DNA from: Alteriqipengyuania bathyomarina_B
GTDB taxonomy: Bacteria; Pseudomonadota; Alphaproteobacteria; Sphingomonadales; Sphingomonadaceae
Reading direction: 5' to 3'
NCBI RefSeq assembly: GCF_038594605.1
Contig: NZ_JBCFZM010000001.1
Coordinates: forward strand, 1,178,001 to 1,242,000
Length of the DNA stretch: 64,000 nucleotides
The notes under the pieces are model-generated. The model was given only the letters and a program-made list of their open reading frames with translations. It was not told the origin of the DNA and searched no databases. Positions 22,979 through 31,927 of this stretch are shown here, one piece after another. The translations under genes were made by a program, and so were the position numbers. Numbering within the stretch: position 1 is the stretch's first letter; each line of letters starts with the position of its first letter.

Positions 22979-25735
22979 ATGACGCAAGAACTATCGACCA
23001 CCTTCGAACCCGCCGCAATCGAAGAGCGCTGGTACGCCCATTGGGAAGAGAACGGCCGCTTCCGGCCAGAGCGCCCGGACGCGCAGGCCTTCACCATCGT
23101 CAACCCGCCGCCCAACGTCACCGGCAGCCTGCATATCGGCCATGCGCTGGACAACACGCTACAGGACATCATCGTCCGGTACGAGCGGCTGCGCGGCAAG
23201 GATGCGCTGTGGGTGGTCGGCACCGACCATGCGGGCATCGCGACGCAGATGGTGGTCGAACGCCAGCTGGAAGCGAGGCAGGACAAGCGGACCAACTACT
23301 CGCGCGAAGACTTCATCGGGAAAGTCTGGGAGTGGAAGGAAGAAAGCGGCGGCACGATCACCGGCCAGTTGCGCCGGCTGGGCTGCTCGATGGACTGGTC
23401 GCGTGAACAATTCACGATGGACGATCACTTCAGCAAGGCCGTCACCAAGACCTTCGTCGATCTCTACAATGACGGGCTGATCTACCGCGACAAGCGGCTG
23501 GTGAATTGGGACCCCAAGCTCAAGACCGCGATTTCGGACCTTGAGGTCGAACAGCAGACGATTCCCGGCAGCTTCTGGCACTTCAAGTACCCGCTCGCAG
23601 ACGGCGTGACGCTGGATAGCGGTGCGGACTTCATCGAGGTCGCGACGACGCGGCCCGAAACGATGCTCGCCGATATGGCAGTGGCGGTGCATCCGACCGA
23701 CGAACGCTACAAGAGCGTGGTCGGCAAGCACGTGATCCTGCCGATCACCGGGCGCCGCATCCCCATCGTCGCGGACGAGCACGCCGACCCCGAACTGGGT
23801 TCGGGCGCGGTGAAGATCACGCCGGGGCACGACTTCAACGATTTCGAGGTCGGCAAGCGCGCAGGCTTTGCGCCTGCCGAGATGCTCAACATGCTCGATG
23901 CCGAGGCGAACGTTTGCCAGACCGCCGACGGGCTGGTTCCGCAAGAATTCATCGGCCTCCACCGCTTCCGCCGCGACGAGTTGAACGGTGCGCGCGAAGC
24001 CGTGGTCGCGCGGCTGAAGGAAGAGGGCTTCCTGATCCCGCATATCGCCAGGACCAAGAAGGGCGAGGAGGTCGAGCACGACGCCGAACCCCGCCAGATC
24101 GCGACGCCCTTCGGCGACCGCGGCGGCGTGGTGATCGAGCCGTGGCTGACCGACCAGTGGTATGTCGACGCCGAAAAGCTGGCGGTGAAGCCGATAGAGG
24201 CGGTGCGCAGCGGCGAAGTCGAGATCGTCCCCAAGACGTGGGAGAAGACCTTCTTCAACTGGATGGAGAACATCCAGCCGTGGTGCGTCTCGCGCCAGCT
24301 ATGGTGGGGGCACCGGATCCCGGCATGGTATGGGCCGGAAGGCCGCGTGATCGTGGCCGAGGACGCCGAAGCCGCACAGAGCCTTGCCGGGCCCGGCGTG
24401 GCCCTGGTGCAGGACGAGGACGTGCTCGACACGTGGTTCTCCAGCGCGCTGTGGCCCTTCGCCACGCTCGGCTGGCCGGACAAGACCGACCTCGTTGAAA
24501 AGCACTACCCGAACGATCTGCTCATCAGCGGCTTCGATATCCTGTTCTTCTGGGACGCGCGGATGCTGATGGCGGGCTATTTCAACACCGGCCAGAAGCC
24601 ATGGCCGCGCCTCTATCTGCACGGGCTCGTGCGCGCCGCCGACGGTGCGAAGATGAGCAAGTCGAAAGGCAACGTGGTCGATCCGCTCGGCCTTATCGAC
24701 CAGTACGGCGCCGATGCGCTGCGCTTCTTCATGGCGGCCATGGAAAGCCAGGGCCGCGACATCAAGATGGATGAGCGCCGGGTCGAGGGGTATCGCAACT
24801 TCGCGACCAAGCTGTGGAACGCGGTGCGGTATTGCCAGACCAACGGGATCGGCGCGTCGCAAAGCGTCGCCGCGCCCAAAGCCACGCTGGCGGTCAATTC
24901 ATGGATCATCGGCGAGGTGATCGAGGCCAAGGCTGCGCTGGAGCAGGCGCTGGCCGATCTGCGCTTCGATGCCGCCGCGAACACGATCTACCACTTCGTT
25001 TGGGATCGCTTCTGCGACTGGTATCTGGAACTCATCAAGCCGGTCTTTGCCAAGGACGGCGCGGATGCGGACAGCCCGCCCGCGCAGGAAACGCGCGCGG
25101 TCGCCGGCTGGGCGATCGACCAGATCCTCGTCATGCTGCACCCCTTCATGCCCTTCGTCACCGAAGAGCTGTGGCATGCGCAGGCGCAGTTCCAGGGCGG
25201 TGAGCGCCCCTACGACCTGATCGTGGCGCAGTGGCCCGATCCGCAGGCCGAAGTCGATGCAAACGCAGTCGCGGCGATCGACTGGATGATCGCGCTGACC
25301 ACCGCGACCCGCGCCGCGAAGAACGAGTTGGGCATCGCACCCGGCGCCAAGCTGGAAGCATGGCTGCCCGCCCCCTCCCCGCTGGCCGCGAGCATTGTCG
25401 AGCGCAGCTCTGCAGCGATCGAGCGGCTGGCCCGCCTCACCCCGCTTCATCTGGCCGAGGAAGCCCCTGCCGGCCCCGCGATGCAGATCGCGGCGGGCGA
25501 GGATGCCTTTATCGTCCCGCTGGCAGGGATCGTCGATGTGGAGGCCGAGAAAGCCCGCCTGACCAAGGCGATGGAGGCGAGCCAGAAGGAGTTCGGATCG
25601 CTCGACAAACGGCTGTCCAACCCATCCTTCGTCGAAAAGGCCAAGCCCGAAGCGGTCGAGAAGGCGAAGGCCGATGCAGCGTTCCACGCCAGCGAGATCG
25701 ATCGCCTGCGTAACGCGCTGGCGCGGCTGGGGTAG
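22979..25735 (+). CDS. valS: Valyl-tRNA synthetase
   Basis: 918 residues from ATG 22979 (MTQELSTTFEPAAIEERWY); an ATG at 22967 is also possible. Class I signatures are clear: HIGH motif as GSLHIGHALD, KMSKS as GAKMSKSKGN, an editing (CP1) domain with TTRPETMLADMAVAVHP, an anticodon-binding helical domain, and the C-terminal coiled-coil arm (AEKARLTKAMEASQKEFGSL). A GGCTCGC/GCGAGCC hairpin overlaps the stop, without a T-run. The gene stands alone between the divergent Mla operon and mtfA. Confidence 0.98.
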   Translation: MTQELSTTFEPAAIEERWYAHWEENGRFRPERPDAQAFTIVNPPPNVTGSLHIGHALDNTLQDIIVRYERLRGKDALWVVGTDHAGIATQMVVERQLEARQDKRTNYSREDFIGKVWEWKEESGGTITGQLRRLGCSMDWSREQFTMDDHFSKAVTKTFVDLYNDGLIYRDKRLVNWDPKLKTAISDLEVEQQTIPGSFWHFKYPLADGVTLDSGADFIEVATTRPETMLADMAVAVHPTDERYKSVVGKHVILPITGRRIPIVADEHADPELGSGAVKITPGHDFNDFEVGKRAGFAPAEMLNMLDAEANVCQTADGLVPQEFIGLHRFRRDELNGAREAVVARLKEEGFLIPHIARTKKGEEVEHDAEPRQIATPFGDRGGVVIEPWLTDQWYVDAEKLAVKPIEAVRSGEVEIVPKTWEKTFFNWMENIQPWCVSRQLWWGHRIPAWYGPEGRVIVAEDAEAAQSLAGPGVALVQDEDVLDTWFSSALWPFATLGWPDKTDLVEKHYPNDLLISGFDILFFWDARMLMAGYFNTGQKPWPRLYLHGLVRAADGAKMSKSKGNVVDPLGLIDQYGADALRFFMAAMESQGRDIKMDERRVEGYRNFATKLWNAVRYCQTNGIGASQSVAAPKATLAVNSWIIGEVIEAKAALEQALADLRFDAAANTIYHFVWDRFCDWYLELIKPVFAKDGADADSPPAQETRAVAGWAIDQILVMLHPFMPFVTEELWHAQAQFQGGERPYDLIVAQWPDPQAEVDANAVAAIDWMIALTTATRAAKNELGIAPGAKLEAWLPAPSPLAASIVERSSAAIERLARLTPLHLAEEAPAGPAMQIAAGEDAFIVPLAGIVDVEAEKARLTKAMEASQKEFGSLDKRLSNPSFVEKAKPEAVEKAKADAAFHASEIDRLRNALARLG

Positions 25736-25799
25736 GCTCGCGCCGCCCCGGCGGGCGAGCCTCCTACCAAAGCGATAGCTGCGATCTTACTTCTGCAAG

Positions 25800-26615
25800 A
25801 TGACGCCCTGGATCATTCTTGCCCTACCGCTGCTCGTGGCCGCGTTCCTGCTATACCGCCGCTATTCGAAGCAGCGGAAGCGCAAGGCGCTGCTCGCGTC
25901 GTCGCTCACGACACAGCAGCGGGCGGTGGTTGAGAAGCTGGTGCCGCTGGTCCGTCGGTTGCCTCCTCAAGTGCGGTCCGCGCTGGAGGGGAAGATGAAC
26001 CTCTTCCTCGATCAGATCACCTTCCGCGGCCAGAATGGGTTGGAGGTCACCGAAGAGATGGAGCTCTCGATCGCGGCGCAGGCCTGCCTTCTCGTGGTCA
26101 ACAGCCCGGTCTGGTACGACACGCTCCGGAACGTGCTGCTCTACCCGTCGGCCTTCCTGACCAACCGCGATACGCACGGCGACGGCGTGGTCTACGAAAA
26201 CCAGCACGCGACGCTGGGCGAAAGCTGGGCACGCGGCCCGGTCATCCTGTCATGGGACCATGCGCTGCAGGGTGGTCTGGATGCGCAAGACGGGCACAAT
26301 GTCGTGATCCACGAATTCGCGCACCAGCTCGATAGCCTGTCGGGCCACACCAATGGCATCCCGCTTCTGCGCAAGGGACAGACTTACGCGGGCTGGGAAA
26401 GGGCGATGCTCGATGCGTACCAAGACCAGGTGCAGCGCGTCCAAAACGGCGAGCGCACGCTAATCGACCCGTATGGTGCCAGCAACCACCAGGAGTTCTT
26501 CGCCGAGGCAATCGTGACCTTCTTCGAGCGGCCTCGCGAGCTGCGCGACCAGGTGCCGGCGCTGTACGATCAATTAGCAACGCTCCTGGCGCTGGACCCC
26601 GCAGGGTGGGACTGA
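25800..26615 (+). CDS. mtfA: M90-family zinc metallopeptidase (MtfA-like)
   Basis: 271 residues, close to E. coli MtfA (265). An N-terminal hydrophobic helix (WIILALPLLVAAFLL) is followed by the MtfA core with GPVILSWDHAL, the zinc site HEFAHQLD and the downstream glutamate in NHQEFFAEA. In E. coli MtfA is a zinc peptidase that binds the Mlc repressor; whether Mlc exists here cannot be seen. The presence of a membrane anchor is a difference from the soluble E. coli protein. Confidence 0.9.
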   Translation: MTPWIILALPLLVAAFLLYRRYSKQRKRKALLASSLTTQQRAVVEKLVPLVRRLPPQVRSALEGKMNLFLDQITFRGQNGLEVTEEMELSIAAQACLLVVNSPVWYDTLRNVLLYPSAFLTNRDTHGDGVVYENQHATLGESWARGPVILSWDHALQGGLDAQDGHNVVIHEFAHQLDSLSGHTNGIPLLRKGQTYAGWERAMLDAYQDQVQRVQNGERTLIDPYGASNHQEFFAEAIVTFFERPRELRDQVPALYDQLATLLALDPAGWD

Positions 26616-26767
26616 CCATACGTTCGAGTGGCGGGATCATTCGAATGACGAGCGCCGATTTCCTAACTTCAGGTTTTCTGGCATGCGCTGCCCCATGACT
26701 GCTTCCGCTGCCTTCCTTAAAACCACCACCTGCGGTGTTCGTGCGGCAGACCGGAATTCTTGGGCAA

Positions 26768-26791
26768 GACACTGTGTCAGGTGTGTCAGGG
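26768..26791 (+). promoter_or_regulatory. 24-bp element shared with the chpT upstream region (queE copy)
   Basis: Reads GACACTGTGTC AGGTGTGTCAGGG. The exact same 24 bases occur upstream of chpT at 40284-40307 in the same orientation relative to the gene. It contains an ACACTGTGT partial palindrome and a repeated GTGTCAG. It ends 10 bases before the queE ATG, so it lies in the 5' leader or overlaps the ribosome-binding region. Confidence 0.55.
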
Positions 26792-26801
26792 ATCGCCTCG
26801 C

Positions 26802-27548
26802 ATGAACCTCGTTCTCGCCACCGACGGCCCCGTTGACCTTGGGGGAGGCCCCGAGATTTTCGCCTCCGTACAAGGTGAAGGCCCCAGCGCGGGCGAGCCG
26901 ACCGCCTTCCTGCGCCTGTCGCGCTGCAACCTCGCCTGCGTGTGGTGCGACACCGCCTATACGTGGCACTTTACCGGCGATGAGCGCCCGCACCGATCCG
27001 GCGAAACCTTCGAGCGCAAGGCCAATCAGGTAACGCTCGAGGTGGCCGAGGTGGCGGATCGCATCGCCGCGCTTGGCCAGCGGCGGCTGGTGGTGACCGG
27101 CGGCGAGCCGATGTTGCAGGCGGCTCCGCTTGCCGAATTGCTCGCTACGCTGCCCGATATGACGGTGGAGATCGAAACCAACGGCACCGCCTTCCCGCCG
27201 CCCAAGCTCGAGGTGTGGGTCGACCAGTTCAATATCAGCCCCAAGCTGACGCATTCGGGCAATGCGCGCGAGCTGGCGATCGTGCCGGGCGTGCTGCGCC
27301 GCTATGCCAGCGATGCCCGCGCGTTCTTCAAGTTCGTCGTCGCCGAGCCCGCCGATGTCGAGGAAGTGCGCGAGCTTGTGCGTGCGCACGCCCTGCCACG
27401 CGGGCGCGTGTTCCTGATGGCCGAAGGCACCGACGGCGCGACCTTGCGCGCGCGGCAGGAATGGCTGGTGCCGCTATGCCTCGAACACGGCTTCAGGCTT
27501 TCGGATCGGCTGCATATCCATCTGTTCGGCGACACACGAGGGACGTAA
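26802..27548 (+). CDS. queE: 7-carboxy-7-deazaguanine synthase QueE
   Basis: 248 residues from ATG 26802; the longer TTG start would translate the shared 24-bp element. QueE is a radical-SAM enzyme that makes 7-carboxy-7-deazaguanine from 6-carboxytetrahydropterin in queuosine synthesis. The cluster motif is CNLACVWCDT (Cys-x3-Cys-x2-Cys), preceded by IFASVQGEGPSAG and followed by VVTGGEPMLQ and VEIETNGT. Other queuosine genes are not in this window. Confidence 0.95.
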   Translation: MNLVLATDGPVDLGGGPEIFASVQGEGPSAGEPTAFLRLSRCNLACVWCDTAYTWHFTGDERPHRSGETFERKANQVTLEVAEVADRIAALGQRRLVVTGGEPMLQAAPLAELLATLPDMTVEIETNGTAFPPPKLEVWVDQFNISPKLTHSGNARELAIVPGVLRRYASDARAFFKFVVAEPADVEEVRELVRAHALPRGRVFLMAEGTDGATLRARQEWLVPLCLEHGFRLSDRLHIHLFGDTRGT

Positions 27549-27594
27549 CAGGTTCGCGGGCGCGCGATGCCGGCGAATCGGGGGGTTTTTCGGA

Positions 27595-28368
27595 ATGGGT
27601 TTTTCATCGCAGCAATCGCTTCCGCGATCGATCGGTCTGGTCGTCGGGCTGATCGTGGCAGGCCTGGCTGTTCGCTTTTTTCTGGCGGGGGGCATCGAGG
27701 AGTATTTCAACCCGCAGAAGCGGGTGGAAAACCAGATCGAAGCCGCGCTCAAGGCAAATCCCGGCGATCTCGCCCTGATGGACGCGATCGAAACCCATTT
27801 CCCTCTTCAATACGACAAGATGCTCGATAGGCTCGGTGACGCAGCCATCCAGGCCGAGGATGAAGAGACCCTACTGCTGGCAATCAATAACGTGCTCCAA
27901 GAGTTCATGGCGAGCCATCGCAACGATTTTGCCTACGCGCCGACACAGAACCTGCGCTCCGTTCTTGCCGACGAGGAAGCGCTGGTGGATATGCTGTCGC
28001 GCGAAAACCCGACGATGTGCAGCGATTATCTGTTCGGAAGGATCGAGGTGACGGACGAAACCTCGCAAGAGCTGCGGACGCTTTTCGGCAAGTCCGTCGC
28101 AAGCCGGGTGGAGGCAATGGCGACAGGCAGACGCGACCAGCAGATGCGGTTGGCCGTGACCCCCTCACTGGTGGCAAAGCTGCGCCAGTCCATGGTGCAA
28201 GAGGGCGCCTCTGAAGCACAATTGGCGATGCTCTTCGACCAAGGCGACCCGGGCGTCCTGTCAAGCGCACAACAGTGCGAAGCCTTGCGGAAATTGCACG
28301 CCGCCGTTGGCAAAATGCCGGATGAGGACGCAGCCTTGTTGATCGGCACTTTGCTCAACGCGGCCTGA
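27595..28368 (+). CDS. Membrane-anchored hypothetical protein
   Basis: 257 residues. One membrane helix near the N-terminus (IGLVVGLIVAGLAVRFFLAGG) is followed by a helical soluble domain with no motif that I recognise. A cysteine-containing stretch ENPTMCSDYLFG lies near the middle. It is followed within 6 bases by the convergent HerA gene. Real gene likely from composition and codon pattern; function unknown. Confidence 0.75.
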   Translation: MGFSSQQSLPRSIGLVVGLIVAGLAVRFFLAGGIEEYFNPQKRVENQIEAALKANPGDLALMDAIETHFPLQYDKMLDRLGDAAIQAEDEETLLLAINNVLQEFMASHRNDFAYAPTQNLRSVLADEEALVDMLSRENPTMCSDYLFGRIEVTDETSQELRTLFGKSVASRVEAMATGRRDQQMRLAVTPSLVAKLRQSMVQEGASEAQLAMLFDQGDPGVLSSAQQCEALRKLHAAVGKMPDEDAALLIGTLLNAA

Positions 28369-28373
28369 TCGTC

Positions 28374-30059
28374 TTACGAGTGACTGCGCCAGCGCTCCAC
28401 GATCCGCTCCAGTGCCTCTTCCTCGCCACCGGTTTCGCGCCACAGCTTGCTGAAGCTCGGGTCTTCCGAAGCGGGCCGCTTGGATTCCTCCAGCGTGTCG
28501 AAGGTCACCCGCATCGGCACCGACGAGCCCTCGCCGCAGATGATGCATTCGCGGTTGCGGAGCGCGGCGATCGAATCGAGGAACCCGCGCGCGCCCTCGG
28601 GCATGGCAGCCTTGACGAAGGCCTGGTCGCGCTCGTTGTTGAGCCGCATCGAGATGATCGTGCCGCATTGCGAGAGCACGCCTTCGGCAAGGTCGGATGG
28701 ACGCTGCGTCACCAGGCCGAGGGCAACGCCGTATTTGCGCCCCTCCTTGGCGATCCGGCTGAGCACCTTGCCGACCGAGGAGCTGTCGAAGTTCTTCTCG
28801 CTGGGAACGTATCGGTGCGCTTCCTCGCACACCAGCAGGATCGGGCGGGTCCGCTCTTCGCGGGCCCAGGTGGCGTAATCGAACACCAGCCGGCTGAGTA
28901 CCGCGACCACGGTGGCGGTAATGTCGGACGGCACGCCTGAGACGTCGATGATGGAGATCGGCTTGTCCTCGGTCGGCAGACGCAGGATGCGGCCGAGAAA
29001 CTCGGCCATCGTGTCGCCCACCAGCATGCCGGAGAACATGAACTGGTAGCGCGGATCGGACTTGAGCTCGTCCAGCTTGGTCTTGATCCGCATATAGGGC
29101 GCGATGCCGGTCGCCTTGTCGAGATCGCCCATTTCCTTGGTCAGCGCCGCCGACAGGTCCGACAGGAGATACGGCACCGGCGAATCGACGGTGACCTTGC
29201 CGATGCTTTCGGCCAGACGGTTCTTGCTGCGCGCGACAAGCAGGCACTTGGCCAGAATGTCCGCATCGATCTGCCGGTTGCTGCCCTGGCTGGTCAGCAG
29301 GATTTCGCAGTGTTCCTCGAAGTTCATCAGCCAGTACGGCATCCGCAGATTGCCGACGTCGAGGATCGCGCCATTGGTCTTGAAGGCACTGGCATATTCG
29401 CCGTGCGGATCGATCATGATGACATGGCCCTGCGGCGCAGCCTCGCAGATCCGGTGAAGCATCAGCGCAGTGGTGGTCGACTTGCCCGTCCCGGTCGAGC
29501 CGAGCAGCGCGAAATGCTTACCGAGGAGCGAGTCGATATAGAGCCCGGCGCGAATGTCGCGCGTGGGAAAGACCGTGCCGATTTCGATGAAGGCGCGCCC
29601 GTCGCCCGCGAAGACGTGGCGCAGATCGTTGGTGCTGGCGGCGAAGACCATGCCTCCGGGCACCGGATAACGGGTGACGCCGCGGCGGAAGCCCCGGATG
29701 CGACCGGTCAGCTTTTCCTCCGCCCCCTCGCCCAGAAAGTCGATTTCGGCGACAATCCCGCCGGTGCCCCTGCGGTCGCGTTTCTGGTTGCGCACGCTCG
29801 CGAGCAGCCAGTTGTCGCCCGCGCGAATTTTCACCTGGCTGCCGACCTGCCCGGCAAGCGCGATCGCCGGATCGTCGTCACCGGCGCATTCGCTCAGCCG
29901 TTCGGGGTCGAGCGCGATGATCGCGCCCGCACCGGCCACGTCGAGCACGACGCCGATCGGCTGGCCGGTCGGATTGGCGCGCCGCGGTTCGACGACCTCG
30001 TCCTGCTCAACCGGATAATTCGCTGCCTGGCGGAACTCGTGACCACCGTTGTCAGTCAT
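28374..30059 (-). CDS. HerA-like ATPase (FtsK/HerA family)
   Basis: 561 residues from ATG 30059 (AGGGG site upstream). An N-terminal HAS-barrel-like region (about 1-130) precedes the P-loop GSTGTGKSTTTALML, Walker B-type IDPHGEY and a second hydrophobic-acid block (ILLVCEEAHRYVP), and the conserved Arg-rich end of the HerA core (GVALGLVTQRPSDLAEGVLS). HerA proteins pump DNA in end resection together with NurA; no NurA-like gene is adjacent. Alternative roles in defence or plasmid systems exist in this family, but nothing nearby suggests that. Confidence 0.9.
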   Translation of the reverse strand: MTDNGGHEFRQAANYPVEQDEVVEPRRANPTGQPIGVVLDVAGAGAIIALDPERLSECAGDDDPAIALAGQVGSQVKIRAGDNWLLASVRNQKRDRRGTGGIVAEIDFLGEGAEEKLTGRIRGFRRGVTRYPVPGGMVFAASTNDLRHVFAGDGRAFIEIGTVFPTRDIRAGLYIDSLLGKHFALLGSTGTGKSTTTALMLHRICEAAPQGHVIMIDPHGEYASAFKTNGAILDVGNLRMPYWLMNFEEHCEILLTSQGSNRQIDADILAKCLLVARSKNRLAESIGKVTVDSPVPYLLSDLSAALTKEMGDLDKATGIAPYMRIKTKLDELKSDPRYQFMFSGMLVGDTMAEFLGRILRLPTEDKPISIIDVSGVPSDITATVVAVLSRLVFDYATWAREERTRPILLVCEEAHRYVPSEKNFDSSSVGKVLSRIAKEGRKYGVALGLVTQRPSDLAEGVLSQCGTIISMRLNNERDQAFVKAAMPEGARGFLDSIAALRNRECIICGEGSSVPMRVTFDTLEESKRPASEDPSFSKLWRETGGEEEALERIVERWRSHS

Positions 30060-30176
30060 GCGCAACCCCTCGTCGCTTCAGCGGCTACCCTTCGTCCCGG
30101 AGCCACCAAACGCCCTAGAGCGAGACGGTTAAGATGGGGTCAATCCGTTCGGCCGGGGCTGCCCGCGCAGGCCCCC

Positions 30177-30950
30177 TCAGGACCGGTTGAAGAGGCGCCC
30201 GGCCAGCCAACCCATCAGGAGAGACAGGAAGATGGCGACGAGCCCGTAAAGCAGCGGCTGCCGGTTTGCGAACAGCTCCACGAACCGCTCGAACCCGACC
30301 TTGCGAACCGAGACTTCGGCCACTGCGGAGGCGACCACACGGCCATCGCGCAAGGCGAAGGTCTCCGCCGTATAGGCACCCGTCTGGACGTTGGAAGGCA
30401 AGCCGATGCGCGCCTGGTAAAGCACGCCTTCGCGCACGGTCACGCCGTCCTCGATCGTGCGGTAGAGGCCCTGCCGCTCACGCAGGTCGACCAGCCCGGC
30501 GCGCATTCTCGCCTGTTCTTCAAGATCGATCGAACCCGACGGGCTGAGCTGGATGAACTCGGTGCCGAATTCGAAGATCGCCGCCGTACGATCGTCCACG
30601 ATCTGCTCGATCGGGCGGCTGGACGCGACCGCGAAGTAGGATGGCGCGGACCGGAAGGCCGTACTCTCCGCATTCATCCAGATCCCGCCAATCTGCCGCT
30701 TCTCACGCAACTGGATGGGCTGGGCCGGCCCCTTGAGGACGACGATGATGTCGAAGGCGTCGTCGCCGCGCTCATCCGGGTCGATCACTGCCCCGAACAG
30801 CAGCAGCTCGGTGCCGGTAAAGCCCTGCCGGACCTGCACTTCCTTCTGCGAGACTTCGGGCACCAGAACAGGATCGCGCGCCTCGGCCGTCTGGGCCGGC
30901 AGCACAATCAGGCATGCCAGCGTCAACGCGATGCGCCGCAATGCGGTCAC
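30177..30950 (-). CDS. TIGR02186-type transmembrane protein
   Basis: 257 residues. Signal peptide (MTALRRIALTLACLIVLPAQ), a periplasmic beta-rich domain (VQVRQGFTGTELLLFGAV), and one C-terminal membrane helix (LLYGLVAIFLSLLMGWLAG). This architecture matches the alphaproteobacterial TIGR02186 proteins, which are nearly always found next to a TauE/SafE exporter. Its ATG overlaps the exporter stop by 4 bp, supporting joint function. Confidence 0.88.
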   Translation of the reverse strand: MTALRRIALTLACLIVLPAQTAEARDPVLVPEVSQKEVQVRQGFTGTELLLFGAVIDPDERGDDAFDIIVVLKGPAQPIQLREKRQIGGIWMNAESTAFRSAPSYFAVASSRPIEQIVDDRTAAIFEFGTEFIQLSPSGSIDLEEQARMRAGLVDLRERQGLYRTIEDGVTVREGVLYQARIGLPSNVQTGAYTAETFALRDGRVVASAVAEVSVRKVGFERFVELFANRQPLLYGLVAIFLSLLMGWLAGRLFNRS

Positions 30951-31861
30951 AGGTTGACCACCGAATAGACCTCGTCGGGCTGGATGCTGAGCCCGAACAG
31001 CATCCGCAGCGCGACGAGCAGCACCGTGGTTGCCAGCGCCAGCCGCAGCCAGTCCGGCTTCAGCATCAGCGCCAGACGCGTGCCGAACTGCGCACCCAGC
31101 ACCGATCCGACCAGCAGCAACGCGGCCAGCACGAGGTCGACCGCCTTGGTCGTCAGCGCGTGGGTCATGGTCGTCGCCATGGTGACGAACAGGATGTTGA
31201 ACAGCGATGTGCCGACCACCACCTTGCCGCTCATCCCGAGGATATAGAGCATGGCGGGCACCAGCATGAACCCGCCACCGACCCCCATCAGCATGGTCAG
31301 GATGCCGACGCCGGTGCCGAGGATCAGCGGGGCGAGCGGCGAAATGTAGAGACCCGAGGCGTAGAAGCGCCAGCGATAGGGCAGCGAGGCGACCAGCGGA
31401 TGGTGGCGGCGTTTGGCGGCGCGCTGCTGGCTCTTCGACTGGCGGATATTGAGCGCGGCCAGCGCTTCCTTGAGCATCAGCGCGCCGATCGAACCGAGCA
31501 TGAATACGTACAGGACGTTGATGACCACATCGATCTGGCCGATCGACTGGAAGAAACTGAACAGCCCCGCGCCGATCAGCGCGCCTGTGACCCCGCCGAC
31601 CACCAGCACACCGCCCATGCGATAGTCCACTCCACCGCGCCGGTTATGCGCGAGGACACCGGAAACACTGGCGCCGGTCACCTGCGTCGCCGCGGAAGCA
31701 GCCGCGACCGTGGGCGGAATTCCGTAGAATATCAGCAGCGGCGTCGTCAGAAATCCGCCCCCCACTCCGAACAGGCCGGAGAGGATACCCGTCAGCGCGC
31801 CGAGAGCGACGATGACCAGTCCGTTGACCGATAGGTTCGCGATGGGAAGATAGACGTCCAT
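30947..31861 (-). CDS. TauE/SafE (TSUP) family anion exporter
   Basis: 304 residues with about 8 membrane helices. Typical TSUP repeats are GVGGGFLTTPLLIFYGIPP in the first half and GVGGGFMLVPAMLYILGM in the second half. TSUP proteins export small sulfur or organic anions such as sulfite; substrate here unknown. It is the first gene of the coupled pair with the TIGR02186 protein. Confidence 0.92.
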   Translation of the reverse strand: MDVYLPIANLSVNGLVIVALGALTGILSGLFGVGGGFLTTPLLIFYGIPPTVAAASAATQVTGASVSGVLAHNRRGGVDYRMGGVLVVGGVTGALIGAGLFSFFQSIGQIDVVINVLYVFMLGSIGALMLKEALAALNIRQSKSQQRAAKRRHHPLVASLPYRWRFYASGLYISPLAPLILGTGVGILTMLMGVGGGFMLVPAMLYILGMSGKVVVGTSLFNILFVTMATTMTHALTTKAVDLVLAALLLVGSVLGAQFGTRLALMLKPDWLRLALATTVLLVALRMLFGLSIQPDEVYSVVNL

Positions 31862-31927
31862 GACCGCGCGTTGCCGTATGCGCTTTCGCGCAAGTTATAA
31901 AGCGCGCATCGGGCGTAATCTGCAGCC

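Noticed and set aside
22342..23406. Plus-strand open frame across the Mla permease and valS start
   Set aside because: Antisense to the permease and out of frame with valS; no start signals or domain.
26616..26801. preQ1-type riboswitch upstream of queE
   Set aside because: No small pseudoknot aptamer pattern; the only notable feature is the shared 24-bp element.
28374..30059. HerA-like ATPase as part of a phage-defence system (for example HerA-SIR2 or HerA-DUF4297)
   Set aside because: No SIR2, nuclease or NurA partner is adjacent; neighbours are a membrane-anchored unknown protein and a TSUP pair.
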